In this document: in pieces, positions 23,611-33,373 of the stretch | How the letters are laid out: each line of letters opens with the position of its first letter | Position numbering within the stretch: the first letter of the stretch is position 1 | NCBI GenBank assembly: GCA_026389315.1 | Contig: JAPLIC010000018.1 | Coordinates: 1 to 46,332, forward strand | Length of the DNA: 46,332 nt | Direction: 5' to 3' | Source of the DNA: Cyanobacteriota bacterium | GTDB taxonomy: Bacteria > Cyanobacteriota > Cyanobacteriia > PCC-6307 > Cyanobiaceae | Translations under genes and position numbers: made by a program | The notes under the pieces: generated by a model | Databases searched by the model: none | What the model saw: only the letters and a program-made list of their open reading frames with translations | What the model was told of the DNA's origin: nothing

Positions 23611-25376
23611 TCACTTACTTTCGGTGAATTCAGCGTCGATCACATCATCGGCCGAGCTGGTGCCAGCGGCAGTGCCGTTGCCATTGCCACCAGGGGCCTC
23701 ACTGGCGGCCGCCCCATCGGCACCAGCCTGCTGGTACACGGAGGCACCGGCGGCATAGAGGGCCTGTTGCAGCTGTTCAAGCACAGTCTTGATCGTGGCG
23801 GTGTCGTCGTTGGCCAGGGCTTCTTTAAGTTGGGTGCTGAATTGCTCCACCTTGGCCTTGTCTTCGGCGCCCACCTTGTCGCCGAGGTCTGCGAGTTGTT
23901 TCTCGGCCTGATAAACCAGGGTTTCCGCCTGATTCTTGAGGTCGATTTTCTCGCGCTTCTCTTTATCGGCAGAAGCATTGGCCTCCGCATCCTTGACCAT
24001 GCGATCGACTTCGTTGTCACTCAGGGTGGAAGCCCCGGTGATCTGTCACCGGCCATCTCCCGCTCACCCTGCAGCACGTGGATCTCCACGTTGGTCTGAC
24101 CGTCCACGGCGGTGGAGTAGGTCTCGGCCTTCTTGGTGGGAATCGTGGTGTTGCGACCAATCATCTTGGTCATCACGCCACCGAGGGTTTCCACCCCAAG
24201 CGAGAGGGGCGTGACATCCAGCAGCAGGATGTCCTTGACCTCACCGGCAAGCACGCCGCCCTGAATCGCTGCACCAACAGCCACAACTTCATCAGGATTG
24301 ACCGTTTGATTCGGATCCTTGCCCGTGACCCGCTTGACCAGTTCCAGCACCGCTGGGATGCGGGTGGAACCGCCCACCATGACGATCTCATCGAGTTCGC
24401 TGGTGGAGAGCTTGGCGTCCTTGAGGGCCTGCTCCACCGGCACGCGGCAACGGTCGATGAGCTTGGAGGCCAGCTCCTCGAACTTGGCCCGGGTGAGGGT
24501 GACGTCGAGATGCTTGGGGCCCTCCGGTGTCGCGGTGATGAAGGGCAGATTGATCTCGCTCTGGGTGGCGCTGGAAAGCTCGATCTTGGCTTTCTCAGCC
24601 GCCTCGGTGAGGCGCTGCAGGGCCTGTTTGTCCTGGCGCAGATCGATGCCCTCGTTGGCCTTGAAGCTGTCGGCCAGGTAATCCACGATCACCTTGTCGA
24701 AGTCATCGCCGCCCAGGTGCGTATCGCCACTGGTCGAGAGCACTTCGAAGACACCATCGCCGACTTCGAGGACGGAGACATCGAAGGTGCCACCGCCCAA
24801 GTCAAAGACGAGAATGCGTTCGTTGTTCTTCTTGTCCAAGCCGTAGGCCAAGGCCGCGGCGGTGGGTTCGTTGATGATGCGCAGAACTTCAAGACCAGCG
24901 ATCTTGCCGGCGTCCTTGGTGGCCTGGCGCTGGGAGTCGTTGAAATAGGCGGGAACGGTAATCACCGCCTGGGTGACGGGTTCACCGAGATACTTGCCAG
25001 CATCTTCAGCCAACTTGCGCAGCACTTCGGCCGAAATTTCCTCAGGGGCGAATTGCTTGTTGAGGACAGGGCACTTCACCTTGACATTGGCGCCGGCCTT
25101 CTCAACGGTATAACTCACCTCCTTGGATTCTTCGTTGACCTCATCGACCCTGCGGCCAATGAAACGTTTCACAGAATAGAAAGTGTTTTCCGGGTTCATG
25201 ACCGCCTGACGCTTAGCGATCTGCCCTACCAACTTGTCCTGGTTCTTCGTGTAGGCCACCACCGAGGGGGTCGTGCGGAAGCCTTCGGCGTTGGCGATCA
25301 CGGTAGGCTTGCCACCCTCCATCACCGCGACGCAACTGTTGGTGGTGCCGAGGTCAATACCGACGACCTTACCCAT
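23611..25376 (-). pseudogene. dnaK: Chaperone DnaK (DnaK2-like), internal deletion with frameshift
   Basis: The first ~442 codons from ATG 25376 are a textbook Hsp70: ATPase motifs [25 protein letters not shown], and the start of the substrate-binding domain up to G-E-R-E-M-A-G-D. The sequence then jumps to [14 protein letters not shown] in another frame, and the lid continues normally to [12 protein letters not shown]. By comparison with cyanobacterial DnaK2, about 50 residues (~148 bases) of the substrate-binding beta-sandwich are missing at 24037-24050. As written, translation stops at 24021. DnaK2 is generally essential in cyanobacteria, so an assembly error is at least as likely as a real lesion unless another copy exists. 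Confidence 0.88.
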
Positions 25377-25549
25377 GGGTTCTCTGCTCCTGTGTCAAAT
25401 GAATTAGGGATGTGTGCATCTTCAGCAGGCCACCCCTGCCCCGGCGAGGGGTGGTTCCCGAACCCAAGTGGTGGGTCGAATCCCGCCAAACCCTTGGCGG
25501 GCAAGGGTTTGCAGCCGGCCTACTCTCGCCCCAGCCCTCCGGCCAAGCC

Positions 25550-26554
25550 ATGTCCCAGACCCCTGCCGGCGCGCCTGACGCCACCTCTCCCCCCGTCGTG
25601 CACCCGGGGGATGGCTCCTTGGCTCAGGATGCCCAGGAGCGCTGCCGGCGCCGATCCACCATCAGTGGGGCCAGTGGCCTGGTGGCGGTGCTGGGCGATC
25701 CGGTGCGGCACAGCTTGTCACCGGCCATGCATAACGCCGCCTTGCAAGAGCTGGGGCTGGACTGGGTGTACATGGCCCTGCGCACCCCCCCTGGCCGGTT
25801 GGCGGCGGTGCTGGCAGGGCTGGAGTCCGTGGAGTGCCGCGGCCTCAACATCACCCTGCCCCATAAAGCCGAAGCCGCCCAGCTAGCCCAAGAGCTCAGC
25901 CCCCTGGCCGCCCGTCTTGGGGCCGTCAACACTTTGGTGCCCCGCGCGGAGGGGGGGTGGTTCGGCACCAACACCGACGTGGAAGGCTTCCTGGCGCCAC
26001 TTCGGTCCGGCGGCGTCTCCTGGCAAGGCCAACAGGCCCTGGTGCTGGGCAACGGCGGCAGCGCCCGGGCGATCGTGGCGGCCCTCACCGAACTGGGGCT
26101 GGCAGCGATCCTGGTGGCGGGCAGGCGCCAGCAGAACCTGGACCGTCTGCTGCAGGCCTGTGGCGGCTGGGCCCCCACCCTGGAGGGGGTGCCTTGGAGC
26201 GCAGGCCCTCTGCGCTCAGCCCTGGGCGGCAGCGCTTTGGTGGTGAACACCACGCCGGTGGGCATGGCCAGTTCCGGGGACCCCGAACCCGCCGCCTCTC
26301 CCCTGAACCCAAGCGACCTGGACGCTCTCCAGCAGGGCGCCACGGTGTACGACCTCATCTACACCCCCCGGCCGACAGCCTTGCTGCAACAGGCGAAAGT
26401 GCGGGGTTGCCGCACCATTGATGGGCTGGAGATGCTGGTGCAACAGGGTGCGGCTTCGCTGCAGCTGTGGACGGGCCAAGCCGTCGTCCCCGTGAACGTG
26501 ATGCGGCAGGCGGCCCTTGAGCAGCTAGCCGCCCAGTCGCCGACCCATCCCTAG
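25550..26554 (+). CDS. aroE: Shikimate dehydrogenase
   Basis: A 334-residue AroE, which reduces 3-dehydroshikimate with NADPH in aromatic amino acid synthesis. The substrate-binding S-L-S-P-A-M-H-N-A, catalytic N-I-T-L-P-H-K and N-T-D-V-E-G-F are all present, and the nucleotide-binding G-N-G-G-S-A-R follows. The first ~40 residues (M-S-Q-T-P-A-G-A-P...) are a low-complexity extension beyond the usual ~290-residue form. The start may therefore be internal, for instance nearer V-A-V-L-G-D-P-V. It diverges from dnaK and is followed 24 bases later by a Tic20-like gene. Confidence 0.93.
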   Translation: MSQTPAGAPDATSPPVVHPGDGSLAQDAQERCRRRSTISGASGLVAVLGDPVRHSLSPAMHNAALQELGLDWVYMALRTPPGRLAAVLAGLESVECRGLNITLPHKAEAAQLAQELSPLAARLGAVNTLVPRAEGGWFGTNTDVEGFLAPLRSGGVSWQGQQALVLGNGGSARAIVAALTELGLAAILVAGRRQQNLDRLLQACGGWAPTLEGVPWSAGPLRSALGGSALVVNTTPVGMASSGDPEPAASPLNPSDLDALQQGATVYDLIYTPRPTALLQQAKVRGCRTIDGLEMLVQQGAASLQLWTGQAVVPVNVMRQAALEQLAAQSPTHP

Positions 26555-26578
26555 CCTGGCCATCCGAACGCCCTCGCC

Positions 26579-27058
26579 ATGCAAGACCCCCCCCTCTGGC
26601 AACGTCTGCTCGCCCTGCTGCCTTACAGCCTCACCTGGAGTGATGCCCTGCCCTTTGGCCGGGATCTCTTCAGCACCTTCCCCCCCCTCAGCGCCCTGAT
26701 GCTGCCGGCCATGCCGGCCCTGCTGGTCCAGAACCTGGGCTCGATGGGGGGCATGAATCTGGGGGGCCTGCTGCTGTTCGTGCTGTTGTTCGCCGCCGTG
26801 GTTCGCAATCCCAAGGTGCCGTACACCATTCGGTTCAACACCCTGCAGGCCCTGATGCTCGACATCCTGCTGGTGGTGATCGGCCTGGTGTTTCAGTTGC
26901 TGCAATCGTTGCTGGGGGGCGGCCTGCTGTTTCGAACCCTGGCCAACACCGTCTTCCTGGGAACCCTCCTGATCCTGCTGTTCACCGTGGTTCAGGTTCT
27001 GCGGGGCAAGGAGGCGGACCTTCCCACCCTGTCGGAAGCGGTTCGGATGCAACTTTGA
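26579..27058 (+). CDS. Tic20-family membrane protein
   Basis: A 159-residue membrane protein with about four hydrophobic segments. Family features are D-A-L-P-F-G-R near residue 21, V-V-R-N-P-K-V-P-Y-T-I-R-F-N-T-L-Q-A in the middle, and L-D-I-L. Cyanobacterial relatives of the chloroplast inner-envelope import component Tic20 have this layout; their bacterial role is not settled. It is probably co-transcribed with aroE. Confidence 0.82.
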   Translation: MQDPPLWQRLLALLPYSLTWSDALPFGRDLFSTFPPLSALMLPAMPALLVQNLGSMGGMNLGGLLLFVLLFAAVVRNPKVPYTIRFNTLQALMLDILLVVIGLVFQLLQSLLGGGLLFRTLANTVFLGTLLILLFTVVQVLRGKEADLPTLSEAVRMQL

Positions 27059-27150
27059 GTCCCCAGCTCGTGGTCGCACGCTGGGGTAGTTTGCTTGATC
27101 CGTCGGTGGGGTTCTGTCCCCCCCGCCCCTGACCTGCTCTGAAGGCGCCC

Positions 27151-27525
27151 ATGACGCAGCCCTACTACGAAACCATGTACATCCTCAGTCCGGACATTCC
27201 GGAAGAAGAGGTTGAAAGCCATGTCAGCAAGTATCGCGACCTTGTCACCGAAGCCGGTGCCGAGGTCCTCGACACCCAAATGCGGGGCAAGCGCCGCCTG
27301 GCCTATCCCATCGCCAAGCATCGCGAAGGCATCTATGTGCAGCTGAACCACAATGGTGACGGCCAGCAAGTCGCGACTCTGGAGCGCGCCATGCGCCTCT
27401 CCGAAGACGTGATCCGCTATCTCACCGTCAAGCAGGACGGCCCCATGCCTCCACCCCGGGTGCTGCCCAACCAGGCGGAAACCACCCCGGTGACCGAAAC
27501 CGCTACTGAAGCCGAATCAGACTGA
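27151..27525 (+). CDS. rpsF: 30S ribosomal protein S6
   Basis: A 124-residue S6 with [10 protein letters not shown], the [10 protein letters not shown] segment and the [12 protein letters not shown] motif, plus a Pro/Thr/Glu-rich tail as often seen in cyanobacteria. It binds 16S rRNA with S18 in the platform of the small subunit. A terminator follows at 27564, so it appears monocistronic here, without rpsR. Confidence 0.96.
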   Translation: MTQPYYETMYILSPDIPEEEVESHVSKYRDLVTEAGAEVLDTQMRGKRRLAYPIAKHREGIYVQLNHNGDGQQVATLERAMRLSEDVIRYLTVKQDGPMPPPRVLPNQAETTPVTETATEAESD

Positions 27526-27563
27526 TCGTCTCGTCTCCCAAAAGCCACGAAAATCCCACTGCT

Positions 27564-27595
27564 GCCCGGCACCCCAAGGTGGCGGGCCTTTTTTT
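27564..27595 (+). terminator. Intrinsic terminator of rpsF
   Basis: GCCCGGCACC pairs with GGTGGCGGGC (one mismatch) around a 4-base loop, followed by seven T. Confidence 0.88.
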
Positions 27596-27682
27596 GTTGG
27601 GCCACCTGGAAGACAGGCGTCCACCCATGCCAATAACTCCGCAATCCTTGCCATAGGGTGATGGCTCTTTCGTGGCAAAACA

Positions 27683-28327
27683 GTGGACCCCGATCCGCTG
27701 AAGCCCTCCCCATCCACTCCGCCAGATCCGCCTCAGGCCGAACAGGCTGAGCCGCGTCCCTTTGGTCTGGCTGGGCGGTCAGCGGTCGATCCCCCCTTGA
27801 CTGCGACGACCGAAACCCTGCGCAGCTCGGATCGCCCCCTGAGGGTGGTGCCCGCGCCCCCCCCGTCTTCGGTGCCGCCAAGGGAAGCCCCCCCCCTGCC
27901 TGCACAAGGGGCCGGCGGGACCGGCCAACCCTCCCTGGAGCGTTTGCGCCGTGAACTGGAGGTGACCCGTGAGGAGATCCGGCACTTGCATGAGATGACC
28001 CTGGAACTGCCGGATATCTTCGAGAACAAATTTCGCCAAAGGCTGCGCGCAACCCTGGCTCAGCAGCGTCTTTTGCTGGCGGAAAACGCCTCGCTGAAGC
28101 GAAAACTGCTTGAACTGGGTCCGGCGGCCAGCCAGGGGCCCCGGCCTCCCCTACTGCTGCCGCCCGCCCGAACCGAACGGGTCGAACCCCTTGACCGCCA
28201 TGCACGACCAGGTCTGGTGCAGTCCCTGCGGCAGGCTTGGGCGGGGCGGACGGGTGGCCGAGCCAGCCCAACCCTTAACGGTGACGAGCCGACCAGAGAC
28301 GGGTGGGCAGACCCCAAACATAAATAA
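27683..28327 (+). CDS. Hypothetical protein, Pro-rich with coiled coil
   Basis: A 214-residue protein starting at GTG 27683. The first ~90 residues are Pro/Ala/Glu-rich and probably disordered. About 92-150 ([15 protein letters not shown]...F-E-N-K-F-R-Q-R-L...[11 protein letters not shown]) looks like a heptad-rich helix. The tail is basic and disordered. The layout, with a conserved F-E-x-K-F-x-x-R-L helix, resembles short uncharacterised cyanobacterial proteins. Function unknown. Its 3' end overlaps the convergent argG by 53 bases. Confidence 0.6.
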   Translation: MDPDPLKPSPSTPPDPPQAEQAEPRPFGLAGRSAVDPPLTATTETLRSSDRPLRVVPAPPPSSVPPREAPPLPAQGAGGTGQPSLERLRRELEVTREEIRHLHEMTLELPDIFENKFRQRLRATLAQQRLLLAENASLKRKLLELGPAASQGPRPPLLLPPARTERVEPLDRHARPGLVQSLRQAWAGRTGGRASPTLNGDEPTRDGWADPKHK

Positions 28328-29516
28328 ATCCTTCGGCGGCCCGATGGTCAAAGCGATCATCGCTGCCGTAGGTGGCCATGGCATCGACATAAAGGCTGTC
28401 GCTGGGGCTGGAGCGACCAATGACCACCGCATTGCCTTTGTGCAGACGGACCCGCACGTTGCCGTTCACCGTGGCCTGGGTGCGGTCGATGAAGGCATCG
28501 AGGGCCTGTTTGAGGGGACCGAACCAAAGACCCTGGTACACCAGGTCGGCCCAGGCCATTTCCACCTGGCGCTTGTAGCGCTGAACATCCGCGGCCAGGG
28601 TGAGGCTCTCCAGGTCTTGATGGGCACGAATCAATAACAACAGCCCTGGAGTTTCGTAAATCTCCCGGCTCTTGATGCCCACCACCCGATTCTCGATCAT
28701 GTCGAGGCGGCCAAAGCCATGGCGGCCAGCCAGGGCATTGGCGCGACGGATCAGCTCAACCGGGGCTAACCGCTCGCCATTGATGGCGACGGGCAGGCCC
28801 TGCTCAAAGCCAATGTCCACATCTTCTGGCGCCTCGGGAGCCGCCGCCACCGAAACGGTCATGGCGTAGATCTCCTCGGGCGGCTCCACCTGGGGATCCT
28901 CGAGGGAACCGGCCTCAATGCTGCGACCCAGCAGGTTGAGGTCGATGGAATAGGGGGACTTCTTGCTCACCGGTGCCGGAATCCCCCAGCGTTCGCCGTA
29001 GGCAATGGTCTCTTCGCGACTCATGCCCCATTCCCGGGCGGGAGCCAGCACCTTGAGTTCCGGCGCCAGGGCGCCGATCGCCACATCGAAGCGCACCTGG
29101 TCATTTCCCTTGCCGGTGCAGCCATGGGCCACGGCATCGGCTCCCACCTCCCGGGCCACCTCCACCAGGCGCCTGGCGATGAGCGGTCGAGCCAGGGCGG
29201 TGGACAGGGGATAGCGACCCTCGTAGAGGGCATTGGCCCGAATGGCCGGAAACGCAAACTCGCCAATGAAGGGCTCGATCAGGTCGTCCACCCGGGACTC
29301 ACTGGCGCCGGCATCGAGGGCCTTGAGACGGATCGGCTCGAGTTCATCGCCCTGGCCGAGATCGGCGGCAAAGGTGATGACCTCTTCGACCCCCCACTCC
29401 CGCTTGAGATAGGGAATGCAAACACTGGTGTCGACGCCACCGGAGTAGGCCAGCACCACGCGCCTGGCCCGGGGGGCTGGGCCTGTCTCCGGTTGCTCCT
29501 GCCCGCTGAATCCCAT
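28275..29516 (-). CDS. argG: Argininosuccinate synthase
   Basis: A 413-residue ArgG joining citrulline and aspartate with ATP. The ATP pyrophosphatase P-loop A-Y-S-G-G-V-D-T-S is near residue 23, [12 protein letters not shown] around 125, and [11 protein letters not shown] further on. ATG at 29516 is preceded on the same strand by a small membrane protein whose TGA overlaps it (ATGA). The last codons overlap the convergent 27683-28327 gene. Confidence 0.97.
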   Translation of the reverse strand: MGFSGQEQPETGPAPRARRVVLAYSGGVDTSVCIPYLKREWGVEEVITFAADLGQGDELEPIRLKALDAGASESRVDDLIEPFIGEFAFPAIRANALYEGRYPLSTALARPLIARRLVEVAREVGADAVAHGCTGKGNDQVRFDVAIGALAPELKVLAPAREWGMSREETIAYGERWGIPAPVSKKSPYSIDLNLLGRSIEAGSLEDPQVEPPEEIYAMTVSVAAAPEAPEDVDIGFEQGLPVAINGERLAPVELIRRANALAGRHGFGRLDMIENRVVGIKSREIYETPGLLLLIRAHQDLESLTLAADVQRYKRQVEMAWADLVYQGLWFGPLKQALDAFIDRTQATVNGNVRVRLHKGNAVVIGRSSPSDSLYVDAMATYGSDDRFDHRAAEGFIYVWGLPTRLWSARHR

Positions 29517-29773
29517 CAGTGCCGCTCCTGCTGTGAATGGATGGATTGTGGTCCGAGCGAGGATTCTCCCCCCTCGCCGCCTGGGGGCAAGCTCCAGCGA
29601 CTCGCCAGCCAGAGGGCCATGACGGCGGGCGGCCCTAAAACCAGCAGCCAGATCAACCGGGGAGTGATCACCAGGGGCTGGGGCCAATGCCTGCCGGCGG
29701 CCACCAGCAGGGCACTGAATCCAAGGGCCAGGACCCATAGCCAGGCGACCTGGCGCCACTTCGGATCAGGCAT
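29516..29773 (-). CDS. Small two-helix membrane protein upstream of argG
   Basis: An 85-residue protein from ATG 29773. Two hydrophobic segments ([17 protein letters not shown] and [17 protein letters not shown]) are joined by a short loop, with a polar tail. Its stop overlaps the argG start by four bases, so the genes are likely translationally coupled. Family not recognised. Confidence 0.55.
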   Translation of the reverse strand: MPDPKWRQVAWLWVLALGFSALLVAAGRHWPQPLVITPRLIWLLVLGPPAVMALWLASRWSLPPGGEGGESSLGPQSIHSQQERH

Positions 29774-29949
29774 CGCAAGGGGTTGGGGGGGGATGGGCGA
29801 AGGTCGGGAACAAGCTTGAATCCAATTGGGGGGCTTGAGAGTAGGGTGATGGGTCGATCCACGCCCATTGGCCAAGGTCGCCATCTTGATGGACAGCAGG
29901 GCTGTTTGTCCGGATCGCGGGCTTGCCGGGGGGCCTCCAGAGCGACGGC

Positions 29950-30201
29950 ATGAGCATTCTTGACACCATCAACCCATCGCTGACGCGCTATCGGCGTGAT
30001 GAGCCAGCGCCCGTTCTGCCGCTGCGCGACGAGCCGGACCTGCTCAGCCTGCTGGAGGCCAGCGGTCGCTTGGTGGCCGACGAAGAAACCGCCAGCACCG
30101 ATGTCAGTACGGTGGAAGAAGAAGAACTCTCGGCGCTGATGGGCGAAAAAGAGGAGTACATCCAGACGGATGAGCAGCCCGAGGAAGCCTGGGAGGACTG
30201 A
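29950..30201 (+). CDS. DUF3134 family protein
   Basis: An 83-residue acidic protein of the cyanobacterial DUF3134 family. Recognisable features are [29 protein letters not shown] and an E-E-E-E-L-S-A-L-M segment. The ATG at 29950 matches the usual N-terminus; the frame could begin at 29923, but those residues are atypical. It is 25 bases upstream of mraY and could be co-transcribed. Function unknown. Confidence 0.8.
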   Translation: MSILDTINPSLTRYRRDEPAPVLPLRDEPDLLSLLEASGRLVADEETASTDVSTVEEEELSALMGEKEEYIQTDEQPEEAWED

Positions 30202-30226
30202 CCTCTCCTCTAGCGCCCCAACCCCC

Positions 30227-31303
30227 ATGGCCCCCATCAACGGCAAGCTGACCGCCGCCCTTCTCGGTGGCCTTCTCCTGCTGGCTTGCCTGGCCAGTGA
30301 CGGCTTTTTGGCCAACTCCATGCTCACCTTGCCCTTTGTGGTGGCCACCCTGGTGAGTGCCGGGGTCCTGGCCTGGGGGGTACCGAAACTGCGCAGCCTC
30401 AAGCTCGGCCAGGTGATCCGCGAGGACGGCCCCCAGGGCCACCTCAACAAAGCTGGGACCCCAACGATGGGCGGCCTGCTGGTCGTTCCCGTTGGATTGC
30501 TCATCGGCGGTTGGACCAGCGCCGGCGATCCGCGCTTGCTCGCCGTCGCCGCCGTCACCCTCGCCTTCATGGCGATCGGTGCCATTGATGATTGGCGCAG
30601 CCTGACCAAGCGCCGCAATACGGGCCTCAGCCCCCGCGCCAAGCTTGTGCTGCAGGCCCTGGCCGCAACCCTGTTTCTGGTTTGGGCCTGGCAGGGCAAC
30701 TGGCTGGGTGCAGGGCTGCCCGGAGATGTGGGCCTGCCCTTCGGCCGACTCCTGCCCCTTGGCCTGCTGATTTGGCCCCTGGGGTTGTTTGTGTTCATGG
30801 CCGAAAGCAACGCCACCAACCTCACCGACGGCCTTGATGGCCTGGCGGCCGGTTGTGGGGCCGTGGTCTTCACCGGCATGGCCCTGCAACTGATGCTGCG
30901 GGGCAATGGGGGCGACCCCTCCCTGGCGGCCTTCTGCGTGGCGATGGCGGGGTGCTGGGTGGGCTTTCTGAGCCAAAACCGCCATCCGGCGCGGGTGTTC
31001 ATGGGGGATACGGGTTCCCTGGCCATGGGGGCGGCCCTCTCGGCCGTCGCCCTGCTGAGCGACAGCCTCTGGCCGCTGCTGCTGATGGGGGGAGTGTTCT
31101 TGGCCGAATCCCTTTCGGTGATCCTGCAGGTGTGGGTCTACAAAGCCACCAAGGGTGCCGACGGCAAGGGGCGGCGGATTTTTCGCATGGCTCCCCTGCA
31201 CCACCACTTCGAGTTGGGCGGATTGAGCGAACAGGGGGTGGTTCTGAGTTTCTGGGGGGCCAGCGCCCTGTTGGTGGTGTTAGGACTCGTGCTGCGACCC
31301 TGA
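30227..31303 (+). CDS. mraY: Phospho-N-acetylmuramoyl-pentapeptide transferase
   Basis: A 358-residue MraY, a ten-helix membrane enzyme that transfers phospho-MurNAc-pentapeptide to undecaprenyl phosphate to give lipid I. The family motifs [33 protein letters not shown] and A-P-L-H-H-H-F-E-L are all present, including the catalytic Asp residues. ATG at 30227 gives the usual start. Confidence 0.97.
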   Translation: MAPINGKLTAALLGGLLLLACLASDGFLANSMLTLPFVVATLVSAGVLAWGVPKLRSLKLGQVIREDGPQGHLNKAGTPTMGGLLVVPVGLLIGGWTSAGDPRLLAVAAVTLAFMAIGAIDDWRSLTKRRNTGLSPRAKLVLQALAATLFLVWAWQGNWLGAGLPGDVGLPFGRLLPLGLLIWPLGLFVFMAESNATNLTDGLDGLAAGCGAVVFTGMALQLMLRGNGGDPSLAAFCVAMAGCWVGFLSQNRHPARVFMGDTGSLAMGAALSAVALLSDSLWPLLLMGGVFLAESLSVILQVWVYKATKGADGKGRRIFRMAPLHHHFELGGLSEQGVVLSFWGASALLVVLGLVLRP

Positions 31304-31399
31304 GCTTCCGTGCGGCTCCGAGGCAGGCCACCGCGTTGACCACCCTTGTGTTCCAGGGAGCAAACCTGTCAGCCTGGATGCCATCCCCGAATCTGGTCG

Positions 31400-31636
31400 A
31401 TGGCTTATTTCACCTGGAGAGAAGCGGGCCTCACCTCTGACTGCGCCAGTCTCGACGCCATGGCGGCCCGCTTCGAAGAAGCGGCCGCCCTGATGCGACG
31501 CATGGCGGCGGAAGGGTTCCAGTTGGAGCCTGCGGCAGACGGATCCCAAATCACCCACCCCGATCCGGCGGTGTTTGAGGCCTATGGCTTCGTCAGCGAG
31601 GAATCCCCGGAGCGTCAATTGACAATGTTGCCCTGA
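31400..31636 (+). CDS. Conserved picocyanobacterial hypothetical protein
   Basis: A 78-residue protein from ATG 31400. It starts M-A-Y-F-T-W-R-E-A-G-L-T, continues with an amphipathic helix (M-A-A-R-F-E-E-A-A-A-L-M-R-R-M) and ends H-P-D-P-A-V-F-E-A-Y-G-F-V-S-E-E. This pattern recurs in small uncharacterised proteins of Synechococcus/Prochlorococcus. The stop codon lies inside the first unit of a 24-bp tandem repeat. Confidence 0.7.
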   Translation: MAYFTWREAGLTSDCASLDAMAARFEEAAALMRRMAAEGFQLEPAADGSQITHPDPAVFEAYGFVSEESPERQLTMLP

Positions 31637-31699
31637 GGCCCAGGAGGAAGGTTGCCCTGAGGCCCAGGGGGAAGGTTGCCCTGAAGCCCAGGGGGAAGT
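31628..31699. repeat. 24-bp tandem repeat, three copies
   Basis: Three contiguous 24-base units starting GTTGCCCTGAGGCCC, differing at one or two positions. The first unit contains the stop codon of 31400-31636 and the array ends at the stop codon of the opposite-strand gene. The 3' ends of the two genes are therefore separated almost only by the array. Confidence 0.9.
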
Positions 31700-31700
31700 C

Positions 31701-31898
31701 CTAACGCCGCAGATAGCCGAGCACCCAAACCAGTACAAAGACCAGCGACGACAAACCCAGATACACCAGGGTCCAGCGCTGCAGGCTCTCGATCGTGAGG
31801 TCGAAGGGGAGGTCAATGGCATCGCCAGCGGTGCGAAAGGCCAGGGGCCCGACCTGATGCGGCACCCCGAAGAGCGTCAGGGGGAAGCGAACGGTCAC
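31701..31898 (-). CDS. Small membrane protein
   Basis: A 65-residue protein from GTG 31898. The N-terminal half (V-P-H-Q-V-G-P-L-A-F-R-T-A-G-D-A-I-D-L-P-F-D-L) is followed by one membrane helix (L-V-Y-L-G-L-S-S-L-V-F-V-L-V-W-V-L-G-Y) and a basic L-R-R end. The frame is open much further upstream antisense to purT, but only this part looks protein-like. Family not recognised. Confidence 0.5.
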   Translation of the reverse strand: MTVRFPLTLFGVPHQVGPLAFRTAGDAIDLPFDLTIESLQRWTLVYLGLSSLVFVLVWVLGYLRR

Positions 31899-32033
31899 CG
31901 CAGGGGGCAGCGTGGGTCGCAGGCAGGTTAGGCAGTGGGGGGTTCCATCTCGCCTTTGGCCAACCCTGACCGCGGGGCTGGGGGCCCAGGCGGCGGCCAG
32001 AGAGGATGGGCAGCGGTCTTTGGAGAGCGGCCC

Positions 32034-33227
32034 ATGGCCCCAGCCCATCCCACTCGCTTGCCTTGCACCTTGATGCTGCTGGGCAGCGGCGAGCTGGGCA
32101 AGGAAGTGGCGATCGCCGCCCAGCGACTGGGGTGCCGGGTGATCGCGGTGGATCGCTATGCCGGCGCCCCGGCCATGGCCGTGGCCCATGCGTTCGAGGT
32201 GATCTCGATGACCGATCCGGAGGCCCTCAAGGCGGTTGTGCGGCGTCACCGACCCGATCTGGTGATTCCGGAGATCGAGGCCCTGGCGGTTGATGCCCTG
32301 GTCGAGCTGGAGGCCGAGGGCATCACGGTGATCCCCACCGCCCGCGCCACAGCGATCACGATGAACCGCGACCGGATCCGCGACCTGGCGGCAGCGGAAC
32401 TGGGCCTGCGCACCGCCCGCTATTCCTACGCCGACAGTGCCGCAAGCCTGGCCGCCGCCGCCGCCCCCTTGGGCTGGCCCGTGGTCGTCAAGCCGGTGAT
32501 GAGCTCCTCTGGCAAGGGTCAAAGCGTGGTGAATGGCCCCGACGACGTGGCGCTGGCCTGGGCCGCCGCCCAGGCAGGGGCCCGGGGCAGCGGCACCCGC
32601 GTGATCGTGGAGGAGTTTCTGCGCTTCAGCCTGGAGATCACCCTGCTGACGGTGCGTCAGTGGGATGGACCCACCCTGTTTTGTCCGCCGATTGGCCACC
32701 TCCAGGAGCGGGGCGATTACCAATGCAGCTGGCAACCGGCCGCCATGGGAGCAGCCCAGCTGCAGGCCGCCCAGGCGATGGCCCGCCAAGTGACGGACCA
32801 CCTGGGTGGGGCTGGCCTGTTTGGGGTGGAGTTCTTTCTCTGTGGACCCCAAGGATCAGAAGAAGTGGTGTTCTCCGAGCTCTCGCCCCGGCCCCACGAC
32901 ACGGGATTGGTCACCCTCATCGGCCAGAACCTGAGCGAATTCGAGCTGCACGTCAGGGCGGTGCTGGGTCTACCGATTCCCGCCATCCGCTGCCTGGGGC
33001 CCGCAGCCAGCCGGGTGGTGCTGGCCAGCGAAAGCCACGACCAGGTCAGCTACAGCGGTGTCGCCGAGGCCCTGGTGAATCCGGACACCCAGCTGTTGCT
33101 TTTCGGCAAACCAGACGCCAGGCCCCACCGGCGCATGGGTGTGGCCCTCGCCCTCGGGGCCGACGAGGCGGAGGCCCGCCGCAAAGCCGATGGGGCCGCC
33201 GCCTGTCTCCGTGTCGGACCCGGCTGA
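32034..33227 (+). CDS. purT: Formate-dependent phosphoribosylglycinamide formyltransferase
   Basis: A 397-residue PurT of the ATP-grasp family, which makes formyl-GAR from GAR, formate and ATP. The N-terminal L-L-G-S-G-E-L-G-K-E-V-A-I-A-A-Q-R-L-G, the V-V-K-P-V-M-S-S-S-G-K-G-Q-S ATP-binding loop, and E-V-V-F-S-E-L-S-P-R-P-H-D-T-G-L-V-T are diagnostic. ATG at 32034 gives the usual length. It would use the formate released by PurU (19342), also in this window. Confidence 0.96.
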   Translation: MAPAHPTRLPCTLMLLGSGELGKEVAIAAQRLGCRVIAVDRYAGAPAMAVAHAFEVISMTDPEALKAVVRRHRPDLVIPEIEALAVDALVELEAEGITVIPTARATAITMNRDRIRDLAAAELGLRTARYSYADSAASLAAAAAPLGWPVVVKPVMSSSGKGQSVVNGPDDVALAWAAAQAGARGSGTRVIVEEFLRFSLEITLLTVRQWDGPTLFCPPIGHLQERGDYQCSWQPAAMGAAQLQAAQAMARQVTDHLGGAGLFGVEFFLCGPQGSEEVVFSELSPRPHDTGLVTLIGQNLSEFELHVRAVLGLPIPAIRCLGPAASRVVLASESHDQVSYSGVAEALVNPDTQLLLFGKPDARPHRRMGVALALGADEAEARRKADGAAACLRVGPG

Positions 33228-33373
33228 CAACGGCGGATTGGGCCTGGTTCCCTGTGGGCAGGAGCCTTATGGTGCCTTGGAGATTGCGGCACCATGAGTC
33301 ACACTTGCTTCCCCTATCTGTGCTGAAGAGACCCAGGGAGGAGAAGGAACCCCTGGGAGCGGTTAGCACCCTT

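Noticed and set aside
24078..25886. Plus-strand 602-codon frame opposite dnaK and into aroE
   Set aside because: Antisense shadow of dnaK and out-of-frame reading of aroE; composition is typical of shadow frames.
31628..31699. CRISPR-like array
   Set aside because: Units are contiguous without spacers, so it is a plain tandem repeat. The TTGAGGGA repeat at 1411 is rejected for the same reason.
31701..32852. Minus-strand 383-codon frame across the purT start
   Set aside because: Only the last 65 codons look like a real small membrane protein; the rest is antisense to purT.
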